A DNA stretch of 64,000 nt. Source: Lophium mytilinum. Taxonomy: Eukaryota > Ascomycota > Dothideomycetes > Mytilinidiales > Mytilinidiaceae. The translations under genes and the position numbers were made by a program. Below the pieces are notes generated by a model. The model had not been told where the DNA came from. It did no database searches and was given only the letters and a program-made list of their open reading frames with translations. Location: NCBI GenBank assembly GCA_010093605.1, contig MU004193.1, positions 1,433,520-1,497,519 of the forward strand, in the 5' to 3' direction. Below are positions 42,797-54,308 of this stretch, piece by piece. Numbering within the stretch: the first letter of the stretch is position 1; the number at the start of each line of letters is the position of its first letter.

Positions 42797-44978
42797 CTTA
42801 AGTCGTCACCACTAACAATGGTGCAATATCTTTTCTATCGCTCTGAGAGCCCCTTTCATGCATGTTTATCGAAGTTACTTACTTAGGGTTTTTCTTGTGC
42901 TATCATGTTGAGCACAGTAGCAGATTTGGACATTATCGGCTTGGTGTTTGGGTTGGTATCTTGGGTATGCATTGCAATACCCGTGGGTATCAGGGTCCCT
43001 TATAGGCACTTCTAGGCAGGTACATACATCCCCGGTTTTCGGATTTCGGCAATATCATGCAGCTATGACTAGTATTTGAATACTAGCTCGTGAGCTTTCT
43101 ATAGCTCATGAATCACTGGAATGGCTATAACTCATCCGTCATTCTTTAACCTTGAGCAACACTCGCTCCCTCATTTCACACTGGGACCGCTATACTCGCC
43201 TCTTTCTCAGAATCTTTGTCTCAAATTCAGCTCAAATGACTCCCAAGCCTGCATTCGGCCAAACGTCTTATTCATAGCTTCGTCACTTCCTTACAGTACT
43301 ACCCCGTGACCTCAGCATCGGAAATACTCTCACCGCATGACCCGCCACGGAAGCAAGTCGGGCCGCCACACTTTCGACGCAGCGACATAAAAAGCTTCTA
43401 GACTCCTGTTCAGTTCTTCCTTCATAAACTTCCTGTGAGTTTGAGATCGCAACGGTGAAAGGCGAAGATCGATGGGAGCCGTCAAAAAACCAATATTACC
43501 GATGCATGGGTGGGCTGTGCTCTGGGATCAAAATCGACCATATCAAAGTGTTATGTGTGGGTTGGACGTAATTCTTGGCGGTGGATGGGCCATATCCAGC
43601 TTGGATGACGATGCTGAGCGCCGTCAATAGATACGGAACAAGTTCCTCATGACATCCAGTTAAGACCCTTCAGGCTCTGCTACTCTACTTCATCAAAGTT
43701 AACATACATTGACCATAATCAGCGGCATTTGATAGGACTCCAAGCCTCCGGGTCCATGCGACTGTCCAGTTGGTCATTTTACTCCAGCACACCACGCCCA
43801 CCTCCCCATCGCGATCAAACAGGTTCTCTTTTTGATCCACAGCCCAACGAACCTCCATCATATCTTGATCGTCCAAGTTTTGATTTCTTCCAAGTTCCTC
43901 CTACCACCCCATGAAGCCTACTCCCCCACCTCGAAAGATCTTATATACCCCCCCCGCACGAACCACCCTTGGCGTTCCCGTGCTTCACGTGCCTACGATA
44001 GCCTGACCACTGAACCTTTCTATCACTTGCTGTGACAGCTGCTCTAATTAGCATTTCCTACGTCACTTTCGTTGATTGGACACAGCCGCTTCACGTGTAA
44101 ATCAGATGACCTCGCCAGATTTCTCCTGGATACGCGATATAAAAGGGGGCCGGACGGAAAATTTACTGGACATCGGGGTTTGACTTGAAGGTTCGAAAAA
44201 TGGAAAAAATAGAGAGGAATGGCTCTGAGCTGGTTGGATTATCTGCTTGTACGGGGTATCAACAGAACTAGACATATATTACAATGTTTCTTGTGGATCA
44301 GAGGTGTTGGGACGTGAGGGGATTGAAATCCCGTGCGGAACAGATTTATGTTGGTTGGTGGGTGCTCGGTGCTGGAGTTTAGGGGGAAGGTGTTTGGAAC
44401 CTCAGGGTAGTGATGGTGGTTGCCATCTTTGGGCATTTGATATAAGGAACACTACTTCTAGCCCGTCATTCTTTTCACTATGGGGGCGGCATTGATAGAG
44501 GTTAACAGTTTACCGAGATGGTATCGTTCAGCACGAGGGCAGCGAAGCCCAACAACAGCATCCTTCCCTTCAACTTGACACCACACAGTCGCAAATCTCA
44601 CACACACCTCAAGCTGAAACTGTTATCAATCCCTTCCTACATCCTCAAAGAGGAACGAAAACGCTCACCTCTAACACATAGCAGATACACAAACATTCAA
44701 TCCGAAACCGGACAATTACACCCCTGTCATCTAACCAGAGATCGAGGTCATCGACAGAAGCACAGGTATCGTTCGTTGCTTGCCTAACACCTCCAACAGC
44801 CACAAAAAACAAGCCCAACCGCCCCGAAAGAAGTGCATCAAAAACAAGAAAAACATGGCACCCATCAATCCATCCATCAATTCACAAAACCCCACTCGCC
44901 ACACAATGCTTTACGAGCGCAGCCCATATTAACCACACAACCCCTAATCCAACCCATCCCATTCCATGCCGTCTTCCC
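42797..44978. other. Spacer between two convergent genes
   Basis: The 2.2 kb holds the 3' UTRs of the acidic protein and the Rho-GEF. A TATAAAAG box lies at 44138-44145 on the plus strand, but no convincing open frame follows it. Several 60-90 codon frames were rejected for composition. Confidence 0.5.
44138..44145 (+). promoter_or_regulatory. TATA-like box without an obvious gene
   Basis: TATAAAAG in a GC-rich setting, followed by 800 bp without a credible coding frame. It could drive a non-coding transcript antisense to the Rho-GEF 3' end. Confidence 0.25.
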
Positions 44979-47900
44979 TTACTCCTTCTGCCCCTCATTA
45001 AGCAACAACTCTACCACAATCTGACACCTCTCCTGCTCCGGATGCTGCAAGCTCAACTTGATCGTCCTAACCGCCCCATTCGTGCCCCCAAGCCCATCAT
45101 CCAAGCACTTCACGTCCCTCCCCGAAATAACCTGCCGCAGCCTCCCATTCTGCGCATTCCTAATCTCCACGAAATCAGGATCAAACAGCAGTACATACGG
45201 CCCATATACTGCCGCGCTCTTCGCCTTGCCCACGAATTCCATAATCACGGACCGCGAGATGTCCCCGTGCTTGTTGACGTACACGGCGCACTCCTCGTAG
45301 CAGAGTAGGAATTCCGAGTCGGAGAGGCGGAACATGCCGAGCGGGTCCTGGTTGATGAGGCGGGAGGCGATGGTGGCGACGTGGGGGGCTTTGAGGTCGG
45401 GGACGGACCACGGTTGTTTCTTGTCGAGGGTGAGGACTTCGAAGCCTTTGGAGGTAGACACGGCGAGTGAGGAGTGGAAGAGGTTGATGCCGTAGCATTC
45501 GGTGGGGATGTAGAATTCGTCGTAGTCGCGGAAGAATTCCGTGCGGCCTGATTTCCAGATGCGGGATTTCTTTTCGGTGGACTTTTGGTAGACGGGCTCG
45601 AGGACCTGCGAGGGTGGGATGTTAGTTGTCTACTGCGGGTGAGGTTGAGGGAGTTTCAGGGGTCACGACGAACCTTGAAAGTGGAAGAGAGACCCTCGCG
45701 CTTCTTGTAGAAGACGAGAGTCCGTTCCTTCATTTTGCCGGTGGAGAAGAAGCCGACGTCTCGGGCCCCTGATAGCTTTTGAGGGGCTTTCCGGGCGGTG
45801 TCGCTTCCTGGTGCCGCGCCACCAACAGGGCACACGGCATCAAGATGATATGCAATTAGTGACTTATCGGAGATGAGTATCATCAAGCTGAACTCCTCTA
45901 AAACCGCGAGTTGAGTGACTCTTGGTATTTGGATTCCCTAGCAACGATGTTAGTAACATAATACATTGTCTGAAGGACAGGAGAAGTTCTACCTTGGACC
46001 ACCCACGAGGATTATCCATTTCCGAGATGTAGACACCGATATCAGTACCAATTGCAATCATAGGCTTGCCATACGGTTGGTTGAATGCCGTTGCGCAATT
46101 GACTTTCGCCCTGCAAATCGGTACGGGGCGACCACGCTCAGCGAATAGTTTCTCCACATCGTCAATCGCTCTGTCCAGAGGAGTGCCTTTGATAGTGATG
46201 TTTCTCTGGGCAGGCATTGCGCTTTCGTAGGCAAAGGCCGAGTCTGCCATGACTCGCAAGCGGAAAGGTTCGGCATTCTGTGCAAACAGGGCCGCTGCGT
46301 GCTTCGTCTTCGCAATGATGATCTTGTCGCACCACTCTGCCCTGTTGGCGGCGCTTGGAGCGAATAGAGTGTAGACCTCTTTGCCGAGATGCTTTATCCG
46401 GAAAGGATATAGAATCTTTTCGTCCTTCGGTTGGTCGAGGTTGTTGTTTTGAGTCAACGTCTTGCCAGACGAAGTTGTGCTCATTGACGTTTGGGAAGTT
46501 CCAGTATTAGTATGTTGTAGAGTCCCCGGACCCGGGCTCTGATTAGAGGCTGTCCTTCCGAGGCGTGAGTCCTGCACGCCCTTTACGGGGTTGGCGATTG
46601 GTGTGAACCCCTTGACAGCTGATTTGATGACGGGATCGTCGTCTTCGCTTTCTAGAACCAAAAGGTCCATTGGTATTGGCTAGGCATAAGTCAGTTGAGA
46701 AGTCGGCCTAATGTGCAAGGGAGCTTACGAGTTTCGATATGTCATACTTCTCCGACGCTGTGACTCCATCGGCTTCCCTATGCTTAATCGTCTTCGCGAG
46801 AACAAGATAGTGGTCAAATAGCAACGCATGGTTTTCCACCCAGGTGAATCGGTTCCCTCCTAGTCGTTGCAGGTCGTTCTTGTAGATCAGCTCTCGACCA
46901 AGGTGGTTGAGGTTCAACTCGACCCGCTGCATTCCCGGCCGCAGGATCAATTTGTCTTGTAGGTCTGTCAAGTCGACTTTGCGTGTCATTTCGGCGACGC
47001 GATTGTCACACTCCATGGTGACAGCTTTGATCTCTTCCATAGCAATTTGAAGATTTCTCTTCTCTTCCCCGTCCTGCGTGGTTCGTCTGAGAACCGTCCC
47101 AAGGAGAAGACTGTAATGCTGCAACCTAGTGATTGGGGCTTTGAGGAAAGTGTCCCAGCTCAACTTGTTTGACTGCTTGTTTGCTCTTGCTTCATCCAAA
47201 AACGTGCGGAACAGGATGTTCCTGTCTGCTTCCTGCCGCACTAGAAACGTCGCATACGGAAACGCCGCAGAATACTCAATATAAGCCTGTTTCGCTTTCC
47301 TTATCCATTCCCGGAAGATGTCACTGAAGCCAACAACCCATGGGCCTTGTTCTTGTTGTCGATACTTCATCTGGGGTAGGAGATGGTCTTCATTCGCCTT
47401 TTTCACAGCATCCACCTTGCCAAAAACGTCGCGAATGAAGACTTTCAACTTCTTGGGACCGATAACGGCAGGTTGTGATGACAGCAGCTTGTCCCGGTAG
47501 AGCTGTCTGAGCACATCCAGGTTTTCCATGAATTTGTCTTCTCCTTGGACGATCTCGTGTAGGATGTTCTGACGCTCAATTTCCTTCGCGTTGATGCCCT
47601 CGACGTCTTCTTTCTTGACAGTGTAAAACGTTGCCCAGTCGTCCGACCGCGGGACGGCGGTCTGTGATTGAAGATCGATCTTCTTCAATGTCCTCTGGCA
47701 GTGGTAGGCATAGCATCGGCCACCCGTGTGGTGTTCGTGCACCTTTGGAGCGTAACAACCAGCGCCAGTCAGCTGGAATATTACCCCAGTCATCGTCTCC
47801 GAAGAAAATTTGAGCCACTCTTCCTCGTGGACTAGAGTGCCGGCTTTGTACATCTCTGCGACAACACGGCTACCTAATGTTTCTGCGTCGGCTACATTCA

Positions 47901-50280
47901 TCGTCGGGACTTTATGGGTGAACAGAGCGACCAGTCCGTCTCTAATAGCGCCCTCTTTAAGATCAGCCTCCCCTTCGGCCATGCTTTTCAGCCAAGCAAT
48001 AACAGAAGTGAGCGCCCATGGCTCCAGACATTTTCTAAAATCACTCGGGGTAAGCTTCGCGGGGTTGAATCGTCTACCGCTCGGGAGCGCGGGAAGATCG
48101 AGAGCCACGGCATCACCGCTTGCTGGTGTTAGTGTATTCCCATCACTATCAACACCATATGCATTGTTTCTGGATGCGATTTGTTGCTGACGCATCCGGT
48201 ATTGCTCAGCATCTGTCTTTGACCTCGGTAGAGGGATAGCCTGGGTATGATTGCTGTGATTGAGTAACGACGTTGATCTTGGTACTGCCGAAGTCGGAGT
48301 CTGTATGGAATCGGGGGAAGAGTGGTAAGACTGCCGAGCAGGTTGCTGGTATCTCCAATCAGCGCTTTGCGATGAGGCATGTTGCTGATACCGGGCTTCA
48401 TGGGCTGGTGGTGGAGGCAAGGGTCGTCGGACAGACATGCCTGGGTGAAAGAACATATCAGCTGGTTCTCCTGCCGCAGCTGCAACTTGAGTATCAGTGA
48501 GTGTGACCTCGTCTCCCTCGTCGTAGCTTAGTCTGCGCCTAGCTGTAGGTTCAGCAAGCCCGCCAGTACCAAAAGTGTCAACTCGTGCGTTTGCATTGAA
48601 AGGCGGGAACGGATGTATGGGATCTGCGTAAGAGCCGTCGCTGGTAGCTTCTGATCGCCGTTGCGAGCCAGAAGACGTTACAGTGTGATTTTGGTTGTCC
48701 GAAACGCTTGCGAGTTGATTTGGCCCTCCGCCGTAAGAGAATTGTGGCTCGTAGTTTCCGCCATACAATCCCACATCAATTGGTACGTAGTCGCTGTCGC
48801 TAGCACTGCCCGAGTCTTGCCGATGGGAAGTCTCAGGGCTGAGATAACCTTGAGCTGGTGGTACCGCAGTAAAGTTGCTGAATAGCCCACTGCCCCCGCT
48901 CCGTCGTCGAGCTTCATCAGCTTTCTCTTGTGCCTCTGCCGCCTCTAGCGCAGCCAGACCTGCAGCTGCCTCGACATCACTTTCATCGCTGGTATTGTAG
49001 CTATCCGGAGCAGTGTATGGCGAGAGATGGCCATTGACCGTATTTCCATTCCGTCCAGACGCTTGTCGATGTACGGATGAGTCGTAGGATAAGCTATGAT
49101 TGCCTCCGTTTACAGGTTGTTGGACTTGGATGCTAGGATTGTAGCCGGGGCTGCCTGCGCTAGTACTAAAAGTATTCTCGATTTGGTCGAACAGCTCATC
49201 CTGGTCGACATAGGCAGTGCTGTTGTTACCATTCGGATGGGCAAAGTAGTCGTCACTGTCCGATTCATGTGGGGGTGGAGGGGGTAGAGGCCGACGACCT
49301 ATAGTATCAGTTCGCTGCGGAGATTGATGTGGTGGAACTTCTGGCGTTGGCGGGAGAGTGTTCCCTGAATGATGGCTGGAAGAGGACGGATATCTCTCCG
49401 GCCTCCCCTGGCCATAGCCAGGATTGTATCCTGGAGGCGATGGTAGGCTATTTTGTCGCGAAATATCCGGGTCCGAGGTCCGGTAACCGTGGTACGATGG
49501 TGCATTCGACGACTGTCTCAAGGGCATGCTACCCACCCAATCATCCGATGGAGACGTGGCACTTCCTGGCGGTACTGGAAGTGGGGGCGGGGCAGGGGCC
49601 GCATAACTCAACCTTCCCGGGACAGAGGAAGAACTCGAGTGAGGCGATTGTCCATACTGCTGGGATTGCCTATGGTCCTGCACCGAATATGTCCGCGCGA
49701 ACTGAGATTGCTGCACGGGAGGAGTGGGGTATTGCTGAGGTGGTGTCGGGTATGACGCAGAGGAAGGAGTGCTAGGCGAGAAGCCGTATGGATGGCTCAC
49801 CGTGTTGTTTCTCGCGAGGTTCGTTTCGGCATATAAAGCTGGATTGTACGGCGTGTGCGATGAGGGGGCGGCAAATGATTGTCTGTTGACGCCTCCATAG
49901 GTCTGCGGGTTGGGTAAAGGGACGGGAGCAGCATACTGCCCCGGGTTGTATTGGCTCTGCGCCTGCGAGGAATTCTGGTAGCTGTATCCTCCATACCCGG
50001 GCGAGCTCGGCATAGGAGGGCTCATGCCTCCGCCGTTGTTGCTTATGAAGAGCTCATCCTGCTGCACAGGCACGCTACTCCGCTGCCCGGCGGCGGGCAT
50101 CGGGGGGTATCCGTAGCTGTTCTGTGCGCCTCCATTCGGGCCCACGGCCGGATCCTGTCCATTGTCGTAGGTAGGCGTTCGCTGGTCGTAGGGGTTTTGA
50201 TACTGGCCCTGCTGGGGCTGAGGCGCGTGAGCAGAGTTAGCATTGTAGTAGCCACCCTGCCCGTTCCCGTAGTAAGACAT
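44979..50280 (-). CDS. ROM2: Rom1/Rom2-type Rho guanine nucleotide exchange factor
   Basis: Four exons: 50280-46729, 46679-45993, 45937-45674, 45605-44979; all junctions phase 0; 1709 aa. Residues 1 to about 730 are disordered, rich in Gln, Pro, Ser, Tyr and Asn (MSYYGNGQGGYYNANSAH). A DEP-like domain is at about 750-860 (RFNPAKLTPSDFRKCLEPWA). The DH (RhoGEF) domain is at about 904-1095: QNILHEIVQGEDKFMENLDVL, then LLSWDTFLKAPITRLQHYSLLL-type helices, the catalytic core. A PH domain (about 1120-1290) and a C-terminal CNH domain (about 1330-1690, GIQIPRVTQLAVLEEFSL; FYIPTECYGINLFHSSLAV) follow. This order is unique to Rom1/Rom2/Rgf GEFs, which load GTP on Rho1 at the plasma membrane in the cell wall integrity pathway. 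The N-terminal disordered part is longer than in yeast Rom2. Confidence 0.95.
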
Positions 50281-51808
50281 GGTGCTTAATCGCGTCGGTG
50301 CGGATTCGAAGGTCGAGTCCTGAAGAGAGTGGCGGCCGGGTCATTCACCAGGCTGCGCAACGGGGAGTCGTAGCGGGCAGCACTCGGAGCGCAAGACCTC
50401 TTCCCGCCTGATGCAATGTCCGCATCTGCCTTGCTCTATGCCTCGTCAGGGTGGGCGACAGACGAGAGGGGCCGCGCATTCGATGCTGCCTCTAGTGAGG
50501 TTGCTGGCGATGCTGGCGGAGCTGCCAATGTGCGGTGGGACGTGGTGTTGCGGGCGAAGCGTGGCGGCTGGGCGCAGAGAGAGGAGCGGGCGTGCAGACG
50601 TCAGCAACAAGAGCGCGGAGAGGGCTGTGGATGTCGAGCGGCGGGGGGCGCAGAGGCAGCAGTTGGTGAATGAGGTTTGTCAGGGCAGGGAGTGGGATCG
50701 TGGATCATCGACTGTCGTCTTACAAAATGTAGAGCTTAATGCCAGCAGACAGCGAATCTACCTACCGCTGGCATTGGGCTCCTCTCCAGCTCCGTAATAT
50801 TCTACGGCGTACAGTAAAGCCCCGGTACAGCAATACGGTCGGTCGCCAGGGTTTGTATTACTGTGTAAAGATTATTACTACATCCAAAGTCACGTGTACC
50901 TGATTTGTAAGTTGTCAGCCCCGGAACCGCAAGACTAGGGGGTTTCTAGGGAAGATTAGAGGCGCCTTAGACCACCCGTGGATTCAAAACCCACCTCAGG
51001 ATAGAGCATATTGATGAGTGGGAGCTTGTAATATACTGTAAGCAGCTTACTTCTCAGAAGCGTACGGTCAGCCGAGATATATTACTTTGTAGAGTATACT
51101 ACTATATCCCCATATTACTATGTACATGTTTTACTGTAATGCAACTCTACAGTGTCCCTCCTGGCCCGCGCCGTTTGATCGCCCCGTCATCAAACCGTTT
51201 CCCTCACCATCCTGACCATCTTCAGCTCTGACGGCTACCTCTACGCTCGCCACGGCGTCTCCGAGTCACCTCATCCCAGTGCCACCGCCCTAGTCGTCGA
51301 CATCTGACATGCATGGCATCGCTGCTCCACGTGAATCTACGGCCCTGGTACTCCCGTTCCACGGGTCGCCCTTCTTTAGCTGTGTACCACCCGTGGTGGC
51401 CGAATCCTTCAGCCCTACGACTATTAGACCCTACTAATAGTCCGTCAACTATCACTTGCAGGCGGATAGCAAGTTCCCACAAGCATGGAACATGGGTTGA
51501 AGAAGGGGTGCATAGCCGTTGCTCCCAGCGGACTTAATTCGGCCAGTCCTCCCGAGCTGTGCTGATATGTACATCTTTCTACCCCGCTTCGGCGTCCAGC
51601 TATGATAAAGCTCGCATTTTGGAGAAGTGGGGTCTCCGAATGCTGATTCTCCGAGGTAGGGTCTGGTAGTGGACTGACAGGGCGTCCTTTACTCTCGTCC
51701 GCCATCTTTATATCAATATAATTACGTTGGTACCGCCACTGTTCTCTTCTCCTTTCGTGACTCCCTTTAGCTTCCTCTTGTTAGCATTCTCCCCATCTAT
51801 TGAGAAAT
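50281..51808. other. Divergent spacer with a TA-rich patch
   Basis: Left end: Rho-GEF promoter, GC-rich. From about 50,800 to 51,150 the DNA is TA-rich with recurring TTACTGT and TACTATAT words, like a decayed repeat. Right end: promoter of the monooxygenase. No gene recognised. Confidence 0.45.
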
Positions 51809-53893
51809 ATGGCCAACCATCTGGACTCGAACTTCTCTACTAATGGCAACAATCGCATCGACGCAGACTTCAGCATCAGAGATCAGCCTGCACCGGAGAC
51901 TGACCAGTATGGCTACAGAATACGTGAGCAACCAATGGGTACGAAGCGACGGGTGAAAGTAATTCTAATGGGTGCTGGTGCATCTTCCTTGAATTTCTTC
52001 AAGAGAGCCGAGGAAGAGATGGAGAATCTGGACATAGTCTGTTATGAGAAGAACCACGATATAGGAGGGACCTGGCTTGAGAATAGGTGCAGCGCCGCCT
52101 TTTTGGCTATCACAAAGAAGCCATATGGCTGATCCATACAACACAGGTACCCTGGAGTTGCGTGTGACATTCCATCCGTCAACTATCAGTTTTCCTGGAA
52201 GATCACGCTATGGACCCATTATTACTCATACGGCCCTGAGATTTGGCAGTACCTAAAGTTAATCGAAAAAGAGAACAATTTCATTAAGAAATACATCAAG
52301 CTACAGCACCAGGTTGAGGGAGCAGAATGGGATGACAAGGCCGGAGTCTGGCGCTTCAAGGTGCGAAATCTAGAAACCGACGAGGTCATAAACGACAGCG
52401 CAGAATTCTTCATCAACGCCGGCGGCGTTCTCAACAACTGGAAATGGCCCAACATACCCGGTCTCCACGACTTCAAAGGCAAGCTAATGCACTCAGCGTA
52501 CTACGACGTATCGTACGATATTACTGGAAAGAAGGTGGCTGTTCTGGGAGCAGGCTCCAGTGGTGTCCAAATCGTTGCAGCCATCCAAAAGAAAGTCGGG
52601 AAGCTGTTTCACTGGGTACGCTCTCCTATCTGGATAACTGCCGGCTTTGCACAAACCTGGGCAGGCAAAGACGGCGCCAACTTCGCATGTAAGCCACCAC
52701 GTACATGTGGTAATATTCCCTCCCATGCCCTGCGCTACTAAAGCCAGCTAGACAGCAAAGAGCAGCTCAAATTCCTAAAAGAGAATCCGAAGAAATACCT
52801 CGAATACCGCAAACAAATCGAGAACGAATTGAATCAACGCTTCAGGTTTATCCTTAAAGGCAGCCCCCAAGCCCGTCTAGCACGCGAGTACGCCGAGGCA
52901 GAAATGACGCGCAAACTTTCCGACGATCCCCGACTCGTTGAGAAAATGATCCCGAAGGACTTCAACCCGGGTTGTAGACGGCCGACCCCGGCCCTTGGCT
53001 ATCTGGAAGCCCTCGTCGCGCCGAATGCGACTATTTTCACAGATGAGTTGAAGTGCTTCACTGAGACCGGCTTCGTGGATCATGCGGGCATGCATCACGA
53101 CGTCGACGCTGTAATCTGCGCGACAGGCTTCGATACATCATGGCTCCCGCGCTTCCCCTTCAAAGCGCACGGGAAAGACCTGCGTGAGCTGTGGAGCGAC
53201 GAGAACGGGTTAACATCATACCTCAGCATTGGAATCCCTACGTTCCCGAACCACTACTCTTATTGCGGGTATGTGATCTACTCTTCCGTCCATGTTCGCT
53301 TACCTTTCCTCCTGTCCAAATGTCTCTCTCGCTTCGATCTCTACTTCCTTAAATACTCGTATCTTAAATACTCGTATTGATGTGACGACCGCAGCCCTTA
53401 CGGCCCCCTCGGCCACGGCTCCTTCATCCCCCTGATCGAGGAATGGACCCGCTACATCTTCACCTGCATCTCCAAACTGCAAACCGAGAACCTCAAATCC
53501 CTGACCCCCACCCTCTCCGCATCTAGCCAATTCCGCCGGCATGCAGACCTCTTCCTGCAACGCACCGCGTGGTCGTCTCCCTGCGCGTCATGGTTCAAAC
53601 AAGGGAAGCGGGATGGCCAGGTGGCGGTGTGGCCGGGCAGTCGCTTACACTTCCTGGAGATGATGAAGGCGCCGCGGTATGAGGATTATGAGATTGAGTA
53701 CTGGGACGAGAATCGGTTCGCGTGGTTGGGGAATGGGTTTGTGACAAGGGAGGAGGAGGGAGATGGACGGGATATAACGTGGTATCTTGGGAGTTTGGAG
53801 GAGGGAGGAGGGGATGTGCAGCCGGTGTATGGGGAGGAGTTGAAGGGGGTGCTTGCTGGGTGGGCGATTGATGATGAGCATGAGGGAGAGTAG
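51809..53893 (+). CDS. Class B flavin monooxygenase (Baeyer-Villiger type)
   Basis: Four exons: 51809-52086, 52147-52688, 52752-53268, 53395-53893; 611 aa. The first Rossmann motif is VKVILMGAGASSLNF (about residue 55), followed by GGTW at about 90. The Baeyer-Villiger signature FxGxxxHxxxW reads FKGKLMHSAYY, with Tyr where Trp is usual. The second Rossmann motif is VAVLGAGSSGVQIV (NADPH). Later parts include AVICATGFDTSWLPRFPF and PYGPLGHGSFIPLIEEWTRY, which appears only after splicing. Such enzymes insert oxygen next to a ketone or oxidise a soft atom using FAD, NADPH and O2, often in secondary metabolism or in use of cyclic ketones. Substrate unknown; no biosynthetic partner gene lies nearby. 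The third intron (126 nt) carries a 15-bp tandem repeat. Confidence 0.92.
53348..53377. repeat. Tandem 15-bp repeat, two copies, in monooxygenase intron 3
   Basis: CTTAAATACTCGTAT occurs twice in a row just upstream of the acceptor, and explains part of the extra intron length. Confidence 0.85.
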
Positions 53894-54308
53894 AGACTGG
53901 ATGTGGTCGGAGGGGATCGCTTCAGTGGTGTCATTGATGTAACAAGGTAGAACCGTTAAACCACGGCCTATTTTCTCGGAAAACCTTTATCGACACCCAT
54001 GCAGTGAAAGAGTCGAAGGGGATATGCATCCGGTGTATGGGGAAGCGTCCAAGGGGGTGCTTGCTGGGTGGGCCGTTGGTGAGGTGAATGAGGGAGAGTA
54101 TAATACTAGGCTGTAAGTCTCCGCACGGATGGCACTGCTTGAGTGTTGCTTTGCAAGCTGGATGAAACTATCAAAAGCAGCCCCATTTTGAGGATACCTC
54201 ATGGTTAAGAGGACACTCAGACTATACTATCTAATATTTGACATGGCGTCTACGTTTTGGTCATTCTATAGGGGCACTCCTGGCAGTGGCAACCCAGTGT
54301 GCATAGAG
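53894..54308. other. Intergenic between convergent genes
   Basis: Apart from the decayed monooxygenase tail it holds only the 3' flanks of the two convergent genes. Confidence 0.5.
54018..54102 (+). pseudogene. Decayed duplicate of the monooxygenase 3' end
   Basis: About 85 bp resemble the last 85 bp of the intact gene (53809-53893): both share CCGGTGTATGGGG, AAGGGGGTGCTTGCTGGG and GAGGGAGAGTA. The copy encodes HPVYGEASKGVLAGWA against QPVYGEELKGVLAGWA and reads past the original stop position. Only this tail is recognisable. It is 125 bp behind the intact stop, the same strand, which suggests a tandem duplication mostly deleted since. Confidence 0.82.

Noticed and set aside
44518-44787. 89-codon frame between the acidic protein and the Rho-GEF
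   Set aside because: Basic, His/Ser-rich, no motif; lies in the probable 3' UTR of the Rho-GEF.
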